A stretch of DNA of 64,000 bases. Origin: JALZKA01 sp963753385 (lineage in GTDB: Bacteria > Actinomycetota > Thermoleophilia > Solirubrobacterales > 70-9). This document shows, one piece after another, positions 1 to 7,570 of this stretch (positions are counted from its first letter, which is position 1; each line of letters begins with the position of its first letter). The position numbers and the translations under genes were made by a program. Below the pieces are notes generated by a model. It saw only the letters and a list, made by a program, of their open reading frames with translations. It ran no database searches and had not been told where the DNA came from. Location of the stretch: contig CAVWCC010000008.1 of the NCBI GenBank assembly GCA_963753385.1, positions 930,001-994,000 on the forward strand, given 5' to 3'.

Positions 1-930
1 TCCTCCTCGTCGGAGAGCCGGGTCACGTCGGGCAGCCGGTCAGCCTGCGCCAGCGACCGCACGGTCTCGGCGCCCGTGGTGAAGTCCTCGGCGATCCATC
101 CCTCGTAGCGGGTGACCTCGGGCGCCGGCCGGACCCGGACGGTCACATCCGTGATCACGCCCAGGATCCCCTCCGAGCCGACGATCACATCGCGGAGCGC
201 CGGGCCGGCAGCGGTGTGGGGCGTGGCGAGGGTCGCGACGCGACCTGCCGGGGCGAGCATCTCGATCGCAGTTACCAACTCATCGAAGCGGCCGTATCCG
301 GCCGAGGCCTGGCCCGCCGAGCGGGTTGCCGCGAAGCCGCCGATCGTCGCGTACTCGAAGGACTGCGGGTAATGGCCGAGCGTCAGGCCCTGCGCACCCA
401 GCGCCGCCTCGGCCTCTGGGCCGCGCAGCCCGGGACCGAGGCGCGCGGTCAGCGAGGTGCGATCCACCTCGCAGTGGCGAAGGCGCGCGAGGTCCAGCGC
501 GATCGCGGCGCCGTGCGGCCCGGCGTGCGGATCGACGCCGCCGACCACGCTGGTGCCGCCGCCGAACGGCACCACCGCGACCCCGCCCGCCGCGCACGCC
601 TCGATGAGCGCGGCGACCTGCTCGCTCGACTCCGGCATGACGACCGCATCGGGAGCCGCCGGCAGCTGGCCGCTGCGGGCGCGGAACAGGTCCGGGTAGC
701 TCTTGCCGCCCGAGCGCAGCACGCGATCCTCATGCCCCGTCAGCAGCCCCGCGTCGCCCGCCGCGCGCGACCACGTCGTCGGGCAGAGGGCGTGCATCGG
801 GAAGCGCGACGTCCTCGAGCGCTGCGCGCTCGGCCGGCTCCGACTCTCCGAGCTCGGCGCGGAGCATCGCCTGCGCGCCCGGGCCGATCTCGAGCCGCTT
901 CTCCACGGCACCCCAGCCCCACCACTTCAT
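1..930 (-). CDS. FAD-binding oxidase, alkyl-DHAP synthase/GlcD-like (partial, frameshifted)
   Basis: Flavin-dependent oxidase of the FAD_binding_4 (VAO/PCMH) superfamily, closest in pattern to alkyldihydroxyacetonephosphate synthase and D-lactate/glycolate oxidases. The N-terminal part is present and the gene runs off the window start. Visible signatures are PFGGGTSVVGG in the FAD pyrophosphate loop and GHYPQSFEYATIGGF followed by ATRSAGQ, the typical AGPS-like stretch. ATG at 928-930 (protein begins MKWWGWGAVEKR) is preferred, because the longer ATG frame would run deep into the SRPBCC gene upstream. The frame shifts by one base near 757-770: before it the protein reads RPLPDDVVAR, after it GLLTGHEDRVLRSGGKSYPDLF. 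The substrate cannot be told from sequence. Confidence 0.8.
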
Positions 931-946
931 CGGCTCAGCCACGGCG

Positions 947-1405
947 CTACTCGCCGCCGACGAGCGCGAGGTCGATTCCATCCAGCGCCTCGTCGAGCCG
1001 CTTGCGCGTCGCGCCGCGCATCATCGAGGACCCCAGCCGCGAGAGGCCGCGCAGGCGCTCCTCGCTCGAGAGCCGCACCTGGGTTGCCTCCGCGCCCTCC
1101 GGCTCGAGCTGGATCTCGACCCGCGACTCGCGCAGGATCCGCTCGAAGGGCGTGCCGTCGAGATCCTGGGTCCATGCGAAGCGCCGGTTGTTGGTGCTCG
1201 CCGCGCAGCGATAGTCGGCGCGCACGCCGGTTCCCCGCTCGGTCTGGAGCACGGCCGTCCAGCGAGCACGCTCGCCCTTGCCCTGGACGTCCTCGACGCG
1301 CATGATGCGAGGCCACCAGCGCGGCAGGCTGTGCGGGTCGGACACCAGGTCCCAGACGCGCTCGGCCGGGGCGCCGATCCTTCGCGAGCGCGAGACCTTT
1401 GGCAT
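947..1405 (-). CDS. SRPBCC family protein (polyketide cyclase/dehydrase-like)
   Basis: A 152-residue START-like helix-grip protein. The N-terminus matches the family: short beta strand, then APAERVWDLVSDPHSLPRWWP, where a helix is followed by the conserved Trp-Trp-Pro. These proteins bind a hydrophobic ligand in a cavity, and the ligand here is unknown. The gene lies between the MerR-type regulator upstream and the FAD oxidase downstream on the same strand, with gaps under 30 bases, so it is probably the penultimate gene of that operon. No signal peptide or membrane segment is visible. Confidence 0.75.
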   Translation of the reverse strand: MPKVSRSRRIGAPAERVWDLVSDPHSLPRWWPRIMRVEDVQGKGERARWTAVLQTERGTGVRADYRCAASTNNRRFAWTQDLDGTPFERILRESRVEIQLEPEGAEATQVRLSSEERLRGLSRLGSSMMRGATRKRLDEALDGIDLALVGGE

Positions 1406-1432
1406 CGGCGGTCCGTCAGCCGGAGGCCGGGC

Positions 1433-2209
1433 TCAATCGTCCGAGCCCTTGAGCCGGCGCAGGTCGCGAACCAGGAGCAGCTGCTTCAGGTGCCCGCAGA
1501 CCGCGGCCAGGTTCTCGAGGTTCTCGACCGCCTCGCGGCGGCGCGCCTGGCTGCGCGAGCGGAGCGAAGCCCCGAGAAGCTGCTCGAGAAGCGCGGCCTC
1601 GCGGTCCGCCGAGCTGCGAAAGACGCGGAGGTTCCGGCCGGCCACGCCATGGCGCGCCAGCTCCGCGGCAGCGCGCACGATCTCCAGATCGGTCTCGTCG
1701 TAGCTCGTGCGGCCATCGCGCCGATCGGGCTGGACGACGCCGTACTCGGCAAGCTCGCGCAGGAACTCGGCGCTGACGGCGGCCTGCTCGATCAGCTCGT
1801 CGGCGCTCATCGTCTGAACCGCCGAGTCCACCGTCATCGCACGGCGCTTCTGCCCGACCTCGCCGGCGGGCCGGCGCTCGGCGTCGAACGCGCCGGATGC
1901 GAGCTCCTGGCGGATCACACGAAGCGGCAGGAACTCGTCGCGCTGCATGCGCAGGATCGCCTGGAGCCGCTCGACGTCGGCCTGGCTGTAGAGCCGATAG
2001 CCGCCCGGAGTCCGGCGCGGGGCCAGGAGCTTCTGGTCCTCGAGGTACCGGATCTTCGAGATCGAGATGTCGTCGAACTCCTGGCTGAGGATCTTCGCGA
2101 CCGCACCGATCGTCAGCGCCTTGCGGGGGCGCGACCCCTCGAACTGCTCGCGATCGCGGCGGCTCTTCTCGCCGCGCTCGCTGGTCCCGGTGCCTGTCGC
2201 GACCGCCAT
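1433..2209 (-). CDS. ftsR: MerR-family regulator, FtsR-like
   Basis: DNA-binding regulator of 258 residues. The winged-helix region begins at about residue 34 (LTIGAVAKILSQEF) and continues with SISKIRYLEDQKLL and GGYRLYSQADVERLQ, which is the actinobacterial FtsR arrangement rather than a metal-sensing MerR; no metal-binding Cys pair is seen. In corynebacteria FtsR activates ftsZ, so a role in division-gene control is likely here but inferred. The remaining residues include a second helical part and a Lys/Arg/Gln-rich dimerisation helix near the C-terminus. The FHA gene stops one base upstream, and this FHA-then-FtsR pairing is common in actinobacteria. Confidence 0.82.
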   Translation of the reverse strand: MAVATGTGTSERGEKSRRDREQFEGSRPRKALTIGAVAKILSQEFDDISISKIRYLEDQKLLAPRRTPGGYRLYSQADVERLQAILRMQRDEFLPLRVIRQELASGAFDAERRPAGEVGQKRRAMTVDSAVQTMSADELIEQAAVSAEFLRELAEYGVVQPDRRDGRTSYDETDLEIVRAAAELARHGVAGRNLRVFRSSADREAALLEQLLGASLRSRSQARRREAVENLENLAAVCGHLKQLLLVRDLRRLKGSDD

Positions 2210-2210
2210 C

Positions 2211-2681
2211 TCAGCGCTCCAGGTAGCTCAGCTTGTACTTGCCGATCTGGATCTCGTCGCCGTCGGAAAGCTGGTGGGACTCGATCCGGTGGCGGTTCAC
2301 GTAGGTGCCGTTCAGCGACCCGAGATCGTCGATGTAGAAAGCGTCTTCGCGCCGGACCAGCAGCGCGTGGTTGCGCGAGACGGTGACGTCGTCGAGGAAC
2401 ACGGCCGCGTCGGGCGTGCGGCCGATCGACATGCGATCGCCCTCAATCGTGAAGCTCTCGCCCGCCCGGCCGCCGCCGGAGCGGATCACCAGGGCGGCCC
2501 CGGCGTCGTCGACCTCGTTCTCGATGTCGACGGGCGTGTACTCCCCCGTCTCGTCGACCTTGTAGGTCATCGTCGTCGGCTCGTCGGCGCCCTCGGGCCG
2601 ACCCAGGTACGCCCCGCACTTCTGGCAGTAGTTCGCGCCCTCCGGGTTGACGAACCCGCACTCCGGACAGTGGACGGCCAT
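2211..2681 (-). CDS. Zinc-ribbon FHA-domain protein, GarA/FhaB-like
   Basis: A 156-residue phosphothreonine-binding adaptor. The N-terminus carries a four-cysteine zinc ribbon (CPECGFVNPEGANYCQKCG, residues 5-23). The FHA domain occupies about residues 75-156 with the usual RSGGGR, SIGR, VSRNHALL and SLNGTYVN elements. The Thr-rich stretch between them (PTTMTYKVDETGEYTP) is in the place where GarA-type proteins carry the kinase-phosphorylated threonines. GarA homologues regulate 2-oxoglutarate metabolism under Ser/Thr kinases; whether this one does is inference. Its ATG overlaps the stop of the rsiG-like gene as TGATG, so the two are translationally coupled. Confidence 0.82.
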   Translation of the reverse strand: MAVHCPECGFVNPEGANYCQKCGAYLGRPEGADEPTTMTYKVDETGEYTPVDIENEVDDAGAALVIRSGGGRAGESFTIEGDRMSIGRTPDAAVFLDDVTVSRNHALLVRREDAFYIDDLGSLNGTYVNRHRIESHQLSDGDEIQIGKYKLSYLER

Positions 2682-2953
2682 CAGCTCTCCTCGACAGTCT
2701 CCGGCTGCTCGACCTTCCCGAGGAGGATGTCCGTGAGCTGCTGCACGTCGGCGCCGGAGAGCACCGCCTCGCCGCCCTCGCGCTTGGCCTTGAGGCGATT
2801 GACCAGCTCGGCCCTCAGGATGTCGATCTGGCCATGCAGCACGCGCCGGCGGTAGGAGACCTCCCGCTCGTCGTCGGTCATGCGATCGATCGTCTCCTTG
2901 AGCTCCTCGTCGCTCATCGAGGCGGTGTCCGGGAAGGTCTCGTCGTAGTCCAT
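2681..2953 (-). CDS. rsiG: RsiG-like anti-sigma factor, c-di-GMP-binding type
   Basis: A small helical protein of 90 residues resembling RsiG, the anti-sigma factor that holds the sporulation sigma WhiG when c-di-GMP is bound. The c-di-GMP motif of RsiG is E(x3)S(x2)R(x3)Q(x3)D on a long helix. Here the same spacing is seen as E29, S33, R36, H40, D44, with His replacing Gln. The helix continues with ILRAELVNRLKAKREGG, matching the family. Only one motif copy is present, as expected for homodimeric RsiG. No whiG-like sigma gene lies in the window. First gene of its operon, with its own promoter directly in front. Confidence 0.72.
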   Translation of the reverse strand: MDYDETFPDTASMSDEELKETIDRMTDDEREVSYRRRVLHGQIDILRAELVNRLKAKREGGEAVLSGADVQQLTDILLGKVEQPETVEES

Positions 2954-2961
2954 GGCGGGGG

Positions 2962-2988
2962 ATTATACGCCTGCTTGCAAAACGTCAA
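2962..2988 (-). promoter_or_regulatory. Sigma70-type promoter for the rsiG-like operon
   Basis: On the minus strand a TTGACG -35 box (2983-2988) is followed after 15 bases by a perfect TATAAT -10 box (2962-2967). The spacer is short, and taking CTTGAC as the -35 gives 16. The -10 box lies only eight bases before the ATG, so transcription would start within a few bases of the start codon and the message would be leaderless or nearly so. No Shine-Dalgarno sequence fits in between. The -35 box overlaps the stop codon of pgsA. Confidence 0.7.
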
Positions 2989-3671
2989 GTTGAGCTTGAG
3001 CGTTGGAAACGGAGCGTGCAGTCAGACCGCAGGTCTCCGGCGTCGGAAAGGTGCCGGCGGGCCGCCTGGACGTAGAGGAGCGTCGCGGCGACCCCCAGCC
3101 CGACGCCGATCAGGAAGATCGCGACCGTGACCCAGCTGTCGATCACGAGCGACCAGAACAGGCCGGCGAACGTGAAGAACGTAGCGACCCTGCCGACCCA
3201 GCTGATCTCGAGGTCGATGCCACGCTGAAGCGAGACCCGCGCGAGCGCCATCGTGACCACCTCACGCACCGCGAGGACGATCAGCGCCCAGTGCGGCAGG
3301 AAGTCGAAGTGCCAGCAGACGATCACGCCGGCAAGGGCGCTCAGCCGGTCGACCACCGGGTCCAGGAGCGCGCCCATTCGCGAGTACTGGCCGGTCGCGC
3401 GCGCGAGGAAGCCGTCGAGGTAGTCGCCGAGCGTGATCCAGAGGTAGAGCAGTGTCGCCGAGGCAACCCGCCCGTCGTCCGAGGAGAGCGCCAGGTACAG
3501 GAACAGCGGGATCGCCGCCAGCCGCAGGTACCCGACCAGGTTCGGCAGCGTGAACGGGTGGAGCGGCGCTCCGGCGCGGGTCTGCGTCGGGAGCGGGCCC
3601 GAACGGTCGAGTCCAAAGAGGCGCCGGAGGCTGCGCCGCGGCCTGGGCTGCGACCGCTCGCCACCGACCAT
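2985..3671 (-). CDS. pgsA: CDP-alcohol phosphatidyltransferase, PgsA-like
   Basis: Integral membrane enzyme of 228 residues that transfers a phosphatidyl group from CDP-diacylglycerol to an alcohol such as glycerol-3-phosphate. The full catalytic motif D(x2)DG(x2)AR(x8)G(x3)D(x3)D is visible as DYLDGFLARATGQ followed by GALLDPVVD. Several membrane segments surround it, after a basic N-terminal extension of about 35 residues. The alcohol substrate (glycerol phosphate or inositol phosphate) cannot be decided from the sequence. The start codon lies five bases after the proS stop, so it is probably co-transcribed with proS. Confidence 0.85.
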   Translation of the reverse strand: MVGGERSQPRPRRSLRRLFGLDRSGPLPTQTRAGAPLHPFTLPNLVGYLRLAAIPLFLYLALSSDDGRVASATLLYLWITLGDYLDGFLARATGQYSRMGALLDPVVDRLSALAGVIVCWHFDFLPHWALIVLAVREVVTMALARVSLQRGIDLEISWVGRVATFFTFAGLFWSLVIDSWVTVAIFLIGVGLGVAATLLYVQAARRHLSDAGDLRSDCTLRFQRSSST

Positions 3672-3676
3672 GGATC

Positions 3677-5355
3677 TCAGTCTCCGAGCAGCGTGCGCAC
3701 GCGCTCGACGGCCTCCGCCAGCGGGAGCCTGTGGTCCGCCCCGGAGGCGCGTTCCTGTGCCTCGACCTCCCCCTCAGCAAGGGCGCGCTTGCCCACGACT
3801 ACGCGCAACGGGCAGCCCAGGAGCTCGGCGTCGGTGAGCTTCTCGCCCGGCCCCGCGTCGCGGTCGTCGTAGAGAACCTCGAGACCGGCGGCGGCCAGCT
3901 CCTCGTAGAGCGCATCCGCTGCGCTCGCGGCCTCGTCCCCGTTCTTGCCGAGGCCGACCAGCTCCACCTCCCACGGCGCCAGCGAGCGCGGCCAGACGAT
4001 CCCCTTCTCGTCCGCGCCCTGCTCGACGGCGGCAGCGACGATCCGGGCGGGGCCGATCCCGTAGCTCCCCATCATGATCGGGCGCTCGACACCCGACTCG
4101 TCGAGATACGTCGCCCCGAGAGGCTCCGAGTAGCGGGTGCCGAGCTTGAAGATGTTCCCGACCTCGATCGCCGGCTCGATCGCGATCGCGCCGCCGCCGG
4201 GGGCGAGGTCGCCGGCTTCGACCGTGCGGACGTCGAGCTCCTCGAACTCGAAGTCACGCCCGGGAGCAACGCCGATGAGGTGCACGTCGGGGCGGTTCGC
4301 GCCGCAGACGTAGCCCTCACCCGTGATCGCCGTGTCCTTGACGACGGGCACCTCCGCACCGACGGGGCCGATGAACCCCGCGGGGCCGATCCGATCGCCG
4401 ATCTCCTCGGGCGTCGCCTGTCTGAAGTCCTCGCCCAGGGCGTTGCGGAGCTTGATCTCGTTGAGACGATGGTCGCCTCGGACCAGCACCATCACCAGGC
4501 CTCGCCCCTCCGCGACGACGGGCACCGCTTTGAGGAGCGCGCCGGGGGAACTCCGAGCGCGCCCGAGACCTCATCCACCGTCACAAGGCCCGGGGTTGGG
4601 ACCTCGCGCGGCGCGTCGAGCGCCGGCGGCAGTTCGACCGGCTGGGGCTCGGCGCTCGCCACCTCGACGTTCGCGGCGTAGCCGGGCGCGAGGGCGACCT
4701 CGTTCTCGCCCGCCGCGCTGGGCGCCATGAACTCGTGCGCCTCCGTCCCCCCCATCATCCCGACGTCGGAGGCGACCTCGTACCACATGAGCCCGCAGCG
4801 GTCGAAGATCCGCCCGTAGGCATTGCGCTGGAGCTCGTAGCTTCGGTCGAGGCCCTCCTCGTCGCGGTCGAACGAGTACGCGTCCTTCATCTTGAACTCG
4901 CGGGTTCGTAGCACCCCGGCGCGCGGCCGCGCCTCGTCGCGCTCCTTGATCTGGAGGTGGTAGAGCATGAGCGGCAGCTCCCGGTACGAGCGCACCTCCC
5001 GGGCGATGTGGAAGGTGAGGCTCTCCTCATGGGTCAGCGCGAGGACGTGCGGCGAGCCCTTGCGGTCGTCGAGCTTGAACAGCTCGTCGATGTCGTAGCG
5101 GCCGGTCCGCTGCCAGAGCTCCGCCGGCTGGAGGACGGGCATCAGCAGCTCGTGCGCGCCGATCGCGTTCATCTCCTCGCGGATGATCTGCTCGGCCTTC
5201 GCGTGGGCGCGGTACCCGGCGGGGAGCCAGGTCCACAGCCCGGCCCCGAGCTGGCGCACGAGCCCCGCCCGCACCAGTAGGCGATGCGAGACGGACTCCG
5301 CCTCAGCGGGGTCCTCGCGCAGGGTGGGCCAGAAGTACCTGGAAAGGCGGGTCAC
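3677..5355 (-). CDS. proS: Prolyl-tRNA synthetase, bacterial type (one frameshift)
   Basis: Class II aminoacyl-tRNA synthetase that charges tRNA-Pro. The N-terminal part (VTRLSRYFWPTLREDPAEAE, VRQLGAGLWTWLPAGYRAH) and motif 2 region (RPRAGVLRTREFKMKDAYSF) lie in one frame. The editing (INS) domain, the GSYGIGPARIVAAAVEQ segment and the C-terminal anticodon domain lie in another. The join is near 4545, where LLKAVPVVAEGRG can be restored by adding one C, so a one-base deletion in the read is likely. The GTG at 5353-5355 is preferred because the family usually begins this close to SRYF; an in-frame ATG at 5371-5373 is possible. Two R2 repeats lie just upstream. Confidence 0.9.
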
Positions 5356-5375
5356 GGCGCGGCCAGCGTACAAGT

Positions 5376-5427
5376 AAGCCGGCTCAACGACGCCGGGGCT
5401 CGGCTCCGGGCTTCGCCCTCCGCCTCA
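5376..5427 (-). repeat. Repeat R2, copy 1 (double hairpin)
   Basis: First of two tandem R2 units, 55 bases apart. Read on the minus strand it begins TGAGGCGGAG and ends GAGCCGGCTT. Hairpin 1 is GGGC-GAA-GCCC; hairpin 2 is CCGGC with loop GTCGTTGA and GCCGG. It lies between the divergent proS and GT2 genes. Other copies are at 5431-5482, 49729-49780 and 59947-59999. Confidence 0.85.
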
Positions 5428-5430
5428 GAT

Positions 5431-5482
5431 AAGCCGGCTCAACGACGCCGGGGCTCGGCTTCGGCCTTCGGCCTCCGCCTCA
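5431..5482 (-). repeat. Repeat R2, copy 2 (double hairpin)
   Basis: Second tandem R2 unit. Hairpin 1 is GGCC-GAA-GGCC, differing from copy 1 at paired positions while the GAA loop is kept; hairpin 2 is identical to copy 1. It ends 23 bases before the GTG of the GT2 gene, so it may lie in that gene's 5' leader or promoter region. Confidence 0.85.
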
Positions 5483-5505
5483 CATACGGCCTACCATCGT
5501 TGCCC

Positions 5506-6540
5506 GTGAAGCTGATCATCCAGATCCCATGCCTGAACGAGGAGGAGACGCTGCCGCGCGTCCTCGCGCAGCTCCCGCGCCGGCTCGAGGGCTTCGACGA
5601 CGTCGAGTGGCTGGTGATCGACGACGGCTCGACCGACCGCACCGCCGAGGTCGCCCGCGATGCGGGGGCCGACCATCTCGTGCGCCTCACCAACAACAAG
5701 GGCCTCGCCGCTGCGTTCCAGGCCGGGATGGACGCGGCGCTGAAGCTGGAAGCCGACGTGATCGTGAACATCGACGCCGACGACCAGTACAAGGCGTCCG
5801 AGATCCCGAAGCTGGTCGCGCCGATCCTCGAGGGGCGCGCCGACATGGTGGTCGGAGACCGCCAGGTGAGCCAGATCCCGCACTTCTCGCCCACGAAGCG
5901 GGTCCTCCAGCGGCTCGGGAGTTGGGTCGTGCGCCGCGCGTCCGGCACCGACGTCCGCGACACGACGTCGGGCTTCCGCGCCTACAACCGCGAGGCGGCG
6001 CTGCAACTCCTCGTGGTCTCGAACTTCACATACACGCTCGAGAGCCTGATCCAGGCCGGGAAGATGCTGGTCGCTGTCGAGCACGTCCCGATCGCCACCA
6101 ACCCGCAGCTTCGCGAGTCGCGCCTGGCGAGCTCGACCGGGAGCTACGTCCGCCGGAACGCACTAGAGATCTTCCGGGCCTACGTCCTCTACGAGCCGCT
6201 TCGGGTGTTCACGATCGCGGCCCTTGCGTTCGCCCTCGGCGCGCTGATCGCGTGGATGCCGTTCCTGCTCGACTGGATCTTGAACGGCGACACGACCGGC
6301 CACGTCCAGTCCCTGATCCTCGGCGCCGTGCTCGCCGTGATCGCGGTCCAGATGTTCGGGCTGGGGATCATCGGCGACGCGCTCGCGGGCCAGCGGGTGA
6401 TCGCGCAGCGGATCTTCGAGCGGGTCCGCCGCCTGGAGCTCACCGCGGGGGTCGAGCCGTCGCACCTGGAGGCTCCCCCGGAGGCTCCGGCGACCCTGCC
6501 GCGCGCGCTTCGGATCGGTCGCCTGCGCGATCCACGTTGA
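5506..6540 (+). CDS. GT2 family glycosyltransferase, DPM1/polyprenyl-phosphate sugar transferase-like
   Basis: A 344-residue membrane-anchored glycosyltransferase. The GT-A domain shows IPCLNEEETLP, IDDGSTDRTAEVA and the metal-binding DxD as NIDADDQY, then TTSGFRAYNREAA, the pattern of dolichol/undecaprenyl-phosphate mannosyl- or glucosyltransferases. Two hydrophobic segments follow at the C-terminus (roughly residues 225-245 and 258-285). It probably loads a sugar onto a lipid carrier for envelope glycans. The GTG at 5506 starts the conserved KLIIQIPCLN strand; a longer in-frame reading would simply translate the R2 repeats. It overlaps the gtrA-like gene tail to tail by about 100 bases. Confidence 0.85.
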   Translation: MKLIIQIPCLNEEETLPRVLAQLPRRLEGFDDVEWLVIDDGSTDRTAEVARDAGADHLVRLTNNKGLAAAFQAGMDAALKLEADVIVNIDADDQYKASEIPKLVAPILEGRADMVVGDRQVSQIPHFSPTKRVLQRLGSWVVRRASGTDVRDTTSGFRAYNREAALQLLVVSNFTYTLESLIQAGKMLVAVEHVPIATNPQLRESRLASSTGSYVRRNALEIFRAYVLYEPLRVFTIAALAFALGALIAWMPFLLDWILNGDTTGHVQSLILGAVLAVIAVQMFGLGIIGDALAGQRVIAQRIFERVRRLELTAGVEPSHLEAPPEAPATLPRALRIGRLRDPR

Positions 6541-6919
6541 AGACCAGCCCGCGGTAGACCAGGAACTTTCCGCTCGCCGAGAGACAGAGCGACGCGGCCG
6601 TGGCGAGCAGATAGTCGAGGTCGCCCCCCAGGTGCAGGCCGAGGAACACGCCGTACTCGAACAGGCGGAAGGTGATCGAGGCGAGCGCCGTCTCGGCTGC
6701 CTGGCGGCCGGCGCCCACGGTCTGGCCGGGGAACACCCAGCGCCGAAGCAACGTGAAGTTGACCCCGAACGCGAGCGCCAGGGCGAGCGCGACCGCGAGC
6801 GTCTCGGTAGCGCCGGCGAGTTCGTGGAAGCCCGCGGACAGGCCGAGGACCAGGCAAAAGCTGAACGCCGACGCGAGCGCGTAGCGCCAGAGGTCGCGGA
6901 TCAGGGTGCGGCCACCCAC
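6440..6919 (-). CDS. GtrA-family membrane protein
   Basis: A 159-residue protein with four predicted membrane segments, in the GtrA family. GtrA proteins are thought to flip or assist flipping of polyprenyl-phosphate-linked sugars, which fits the neighbouring GT2 enzyme. Family features include the N-terminal RDLWRYALASAFSF, FGVNFTLLRRWVF between helices 2 and 3, and SASGKFLVYRGLVF at the last helix. The final 30 residues are Pro/Gly/Ala-rich and lie in the overlap with the GT2 gene. GTG start. The pair is convergent rather than co-directional. Confidence 0.8.
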   Translation of the reverse strand: MGGRTLIRDLWRYALASAFSFCLVLGLSAGFHELAGATETLAVALALALAFGVNFTLLRRWVFPGQTVGAGRQAAETALASITFRLFEYGVFLGLHLGGDLDYLLATAASLCLSASGKFLVYRGLVFNVDRAGDRSEARAAGSPEPPGEPPGATARPPR

Positions 6920-6961
6920 CGGCGGCCAGTATGGCGCCCGGATCGGGGATCATCCGCGGCC

Positions 6962-7570
6962 GTGTCCGACCCCGGCGGCAACGTCTACGACAAGTACGCG
7001 ACCCGCAACCCGGTCGAGCGGCGCCTGGTCGAGGGATTCTTGGCCGAGCTCGATGCGCTGGTCGAGCGGACCGGCGCCCGGGAGTCACACGAGGTCGGCT
7101 GCGGCGAGGGCGAGCTCGCGATGCGGCTCGCCACACAGGGCATCGCGATACGGGGCTCCGACGTCTCCGCCGATGTGGTCGCCGAGGCGCGAAGCCGGGC
7201 GGACGCGGCCGGCCTCGAGATCCCGTTCAAGGCCGCCTCGATCACCGAGCTCGAGCCGGAGGCCGACGCGGCCGAGCTGGTCGTCTGCTGTGAGGTCCTG
7301 GAGCACGTCGAGGACCCTGCGCGCGGCCTCGCCGTTCTGCGGAGCCTGGCCCGCCCCTGGCTGATCGTGAGCGTCCCGCGGGAGCCGCTCTGGCGGGCGC
7401 TGAACATGGCCCGGCTGAGCTACGTCGGCGCGCTCGGCAACACCCCTGGCCACCTGAACCACTGGTCGAAGGGCGCGTTCCTCGACTTCCTCGAGGACAG
7501 CGTCGAGGTGGTCGAGGTGCGCAGCCCGCTGCCGTGGACGATGGCCCTATGCCGGAGCGATGGGCCGTGA
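6962..7570 (+). CDS. Class I SAM-dependent methyltransferase
   Basis: A 202-residue methyltransferase of the Rossmann type. Motif I is EVGCGEGELAMRLA, motif II region GSDVSADVVAEAR, and motif IV LVVCCEVLEHVEDP is the common Methyltransf_11/12 pattern. The substrate is unknown; its position among glycan genes suggests a sugar or lipid-linked saccharide, but this is inference. GTG at 6962 (VSDPGGNVYDKYATRNP) gives the conserved start. It overlaps the following membrane protein gene by 22 bases. Confidence 0.8.
   Translation: MSDPGGNVYDKYATRNPVERRLVEGFLAELDALVERTGARESHEVGCGEGELAMRLATQGIAIRGSDVSADVVAEARSRADAAGLEIPFKAASITELEPEADAAELVVCCEVLEHVEDPARGLAVLRSLARPWLIVSVPREPLWRALNMARLSYVGALGNTPGHLNHWSKGAFLDFLEDSVEVVEVRSPLPWTMALCRSDGP

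Noticed and set aside
216..1316. Long open frames on both strands, rich in Arg, Ala and Pro, across the first 1.3 kb
   Set aside because: They are out-of-frame readings of the FAD oxidase and SRPBCC genes; high GC keeps stops rare. The same applies to similar frames throughout the window.
5284..5505. An N-terminal extension of the GT2 protein that contains SRLNDAGARLR
   Set aside because: The extension is translated R2 repeat; the family start and a GTG lie at 5506.
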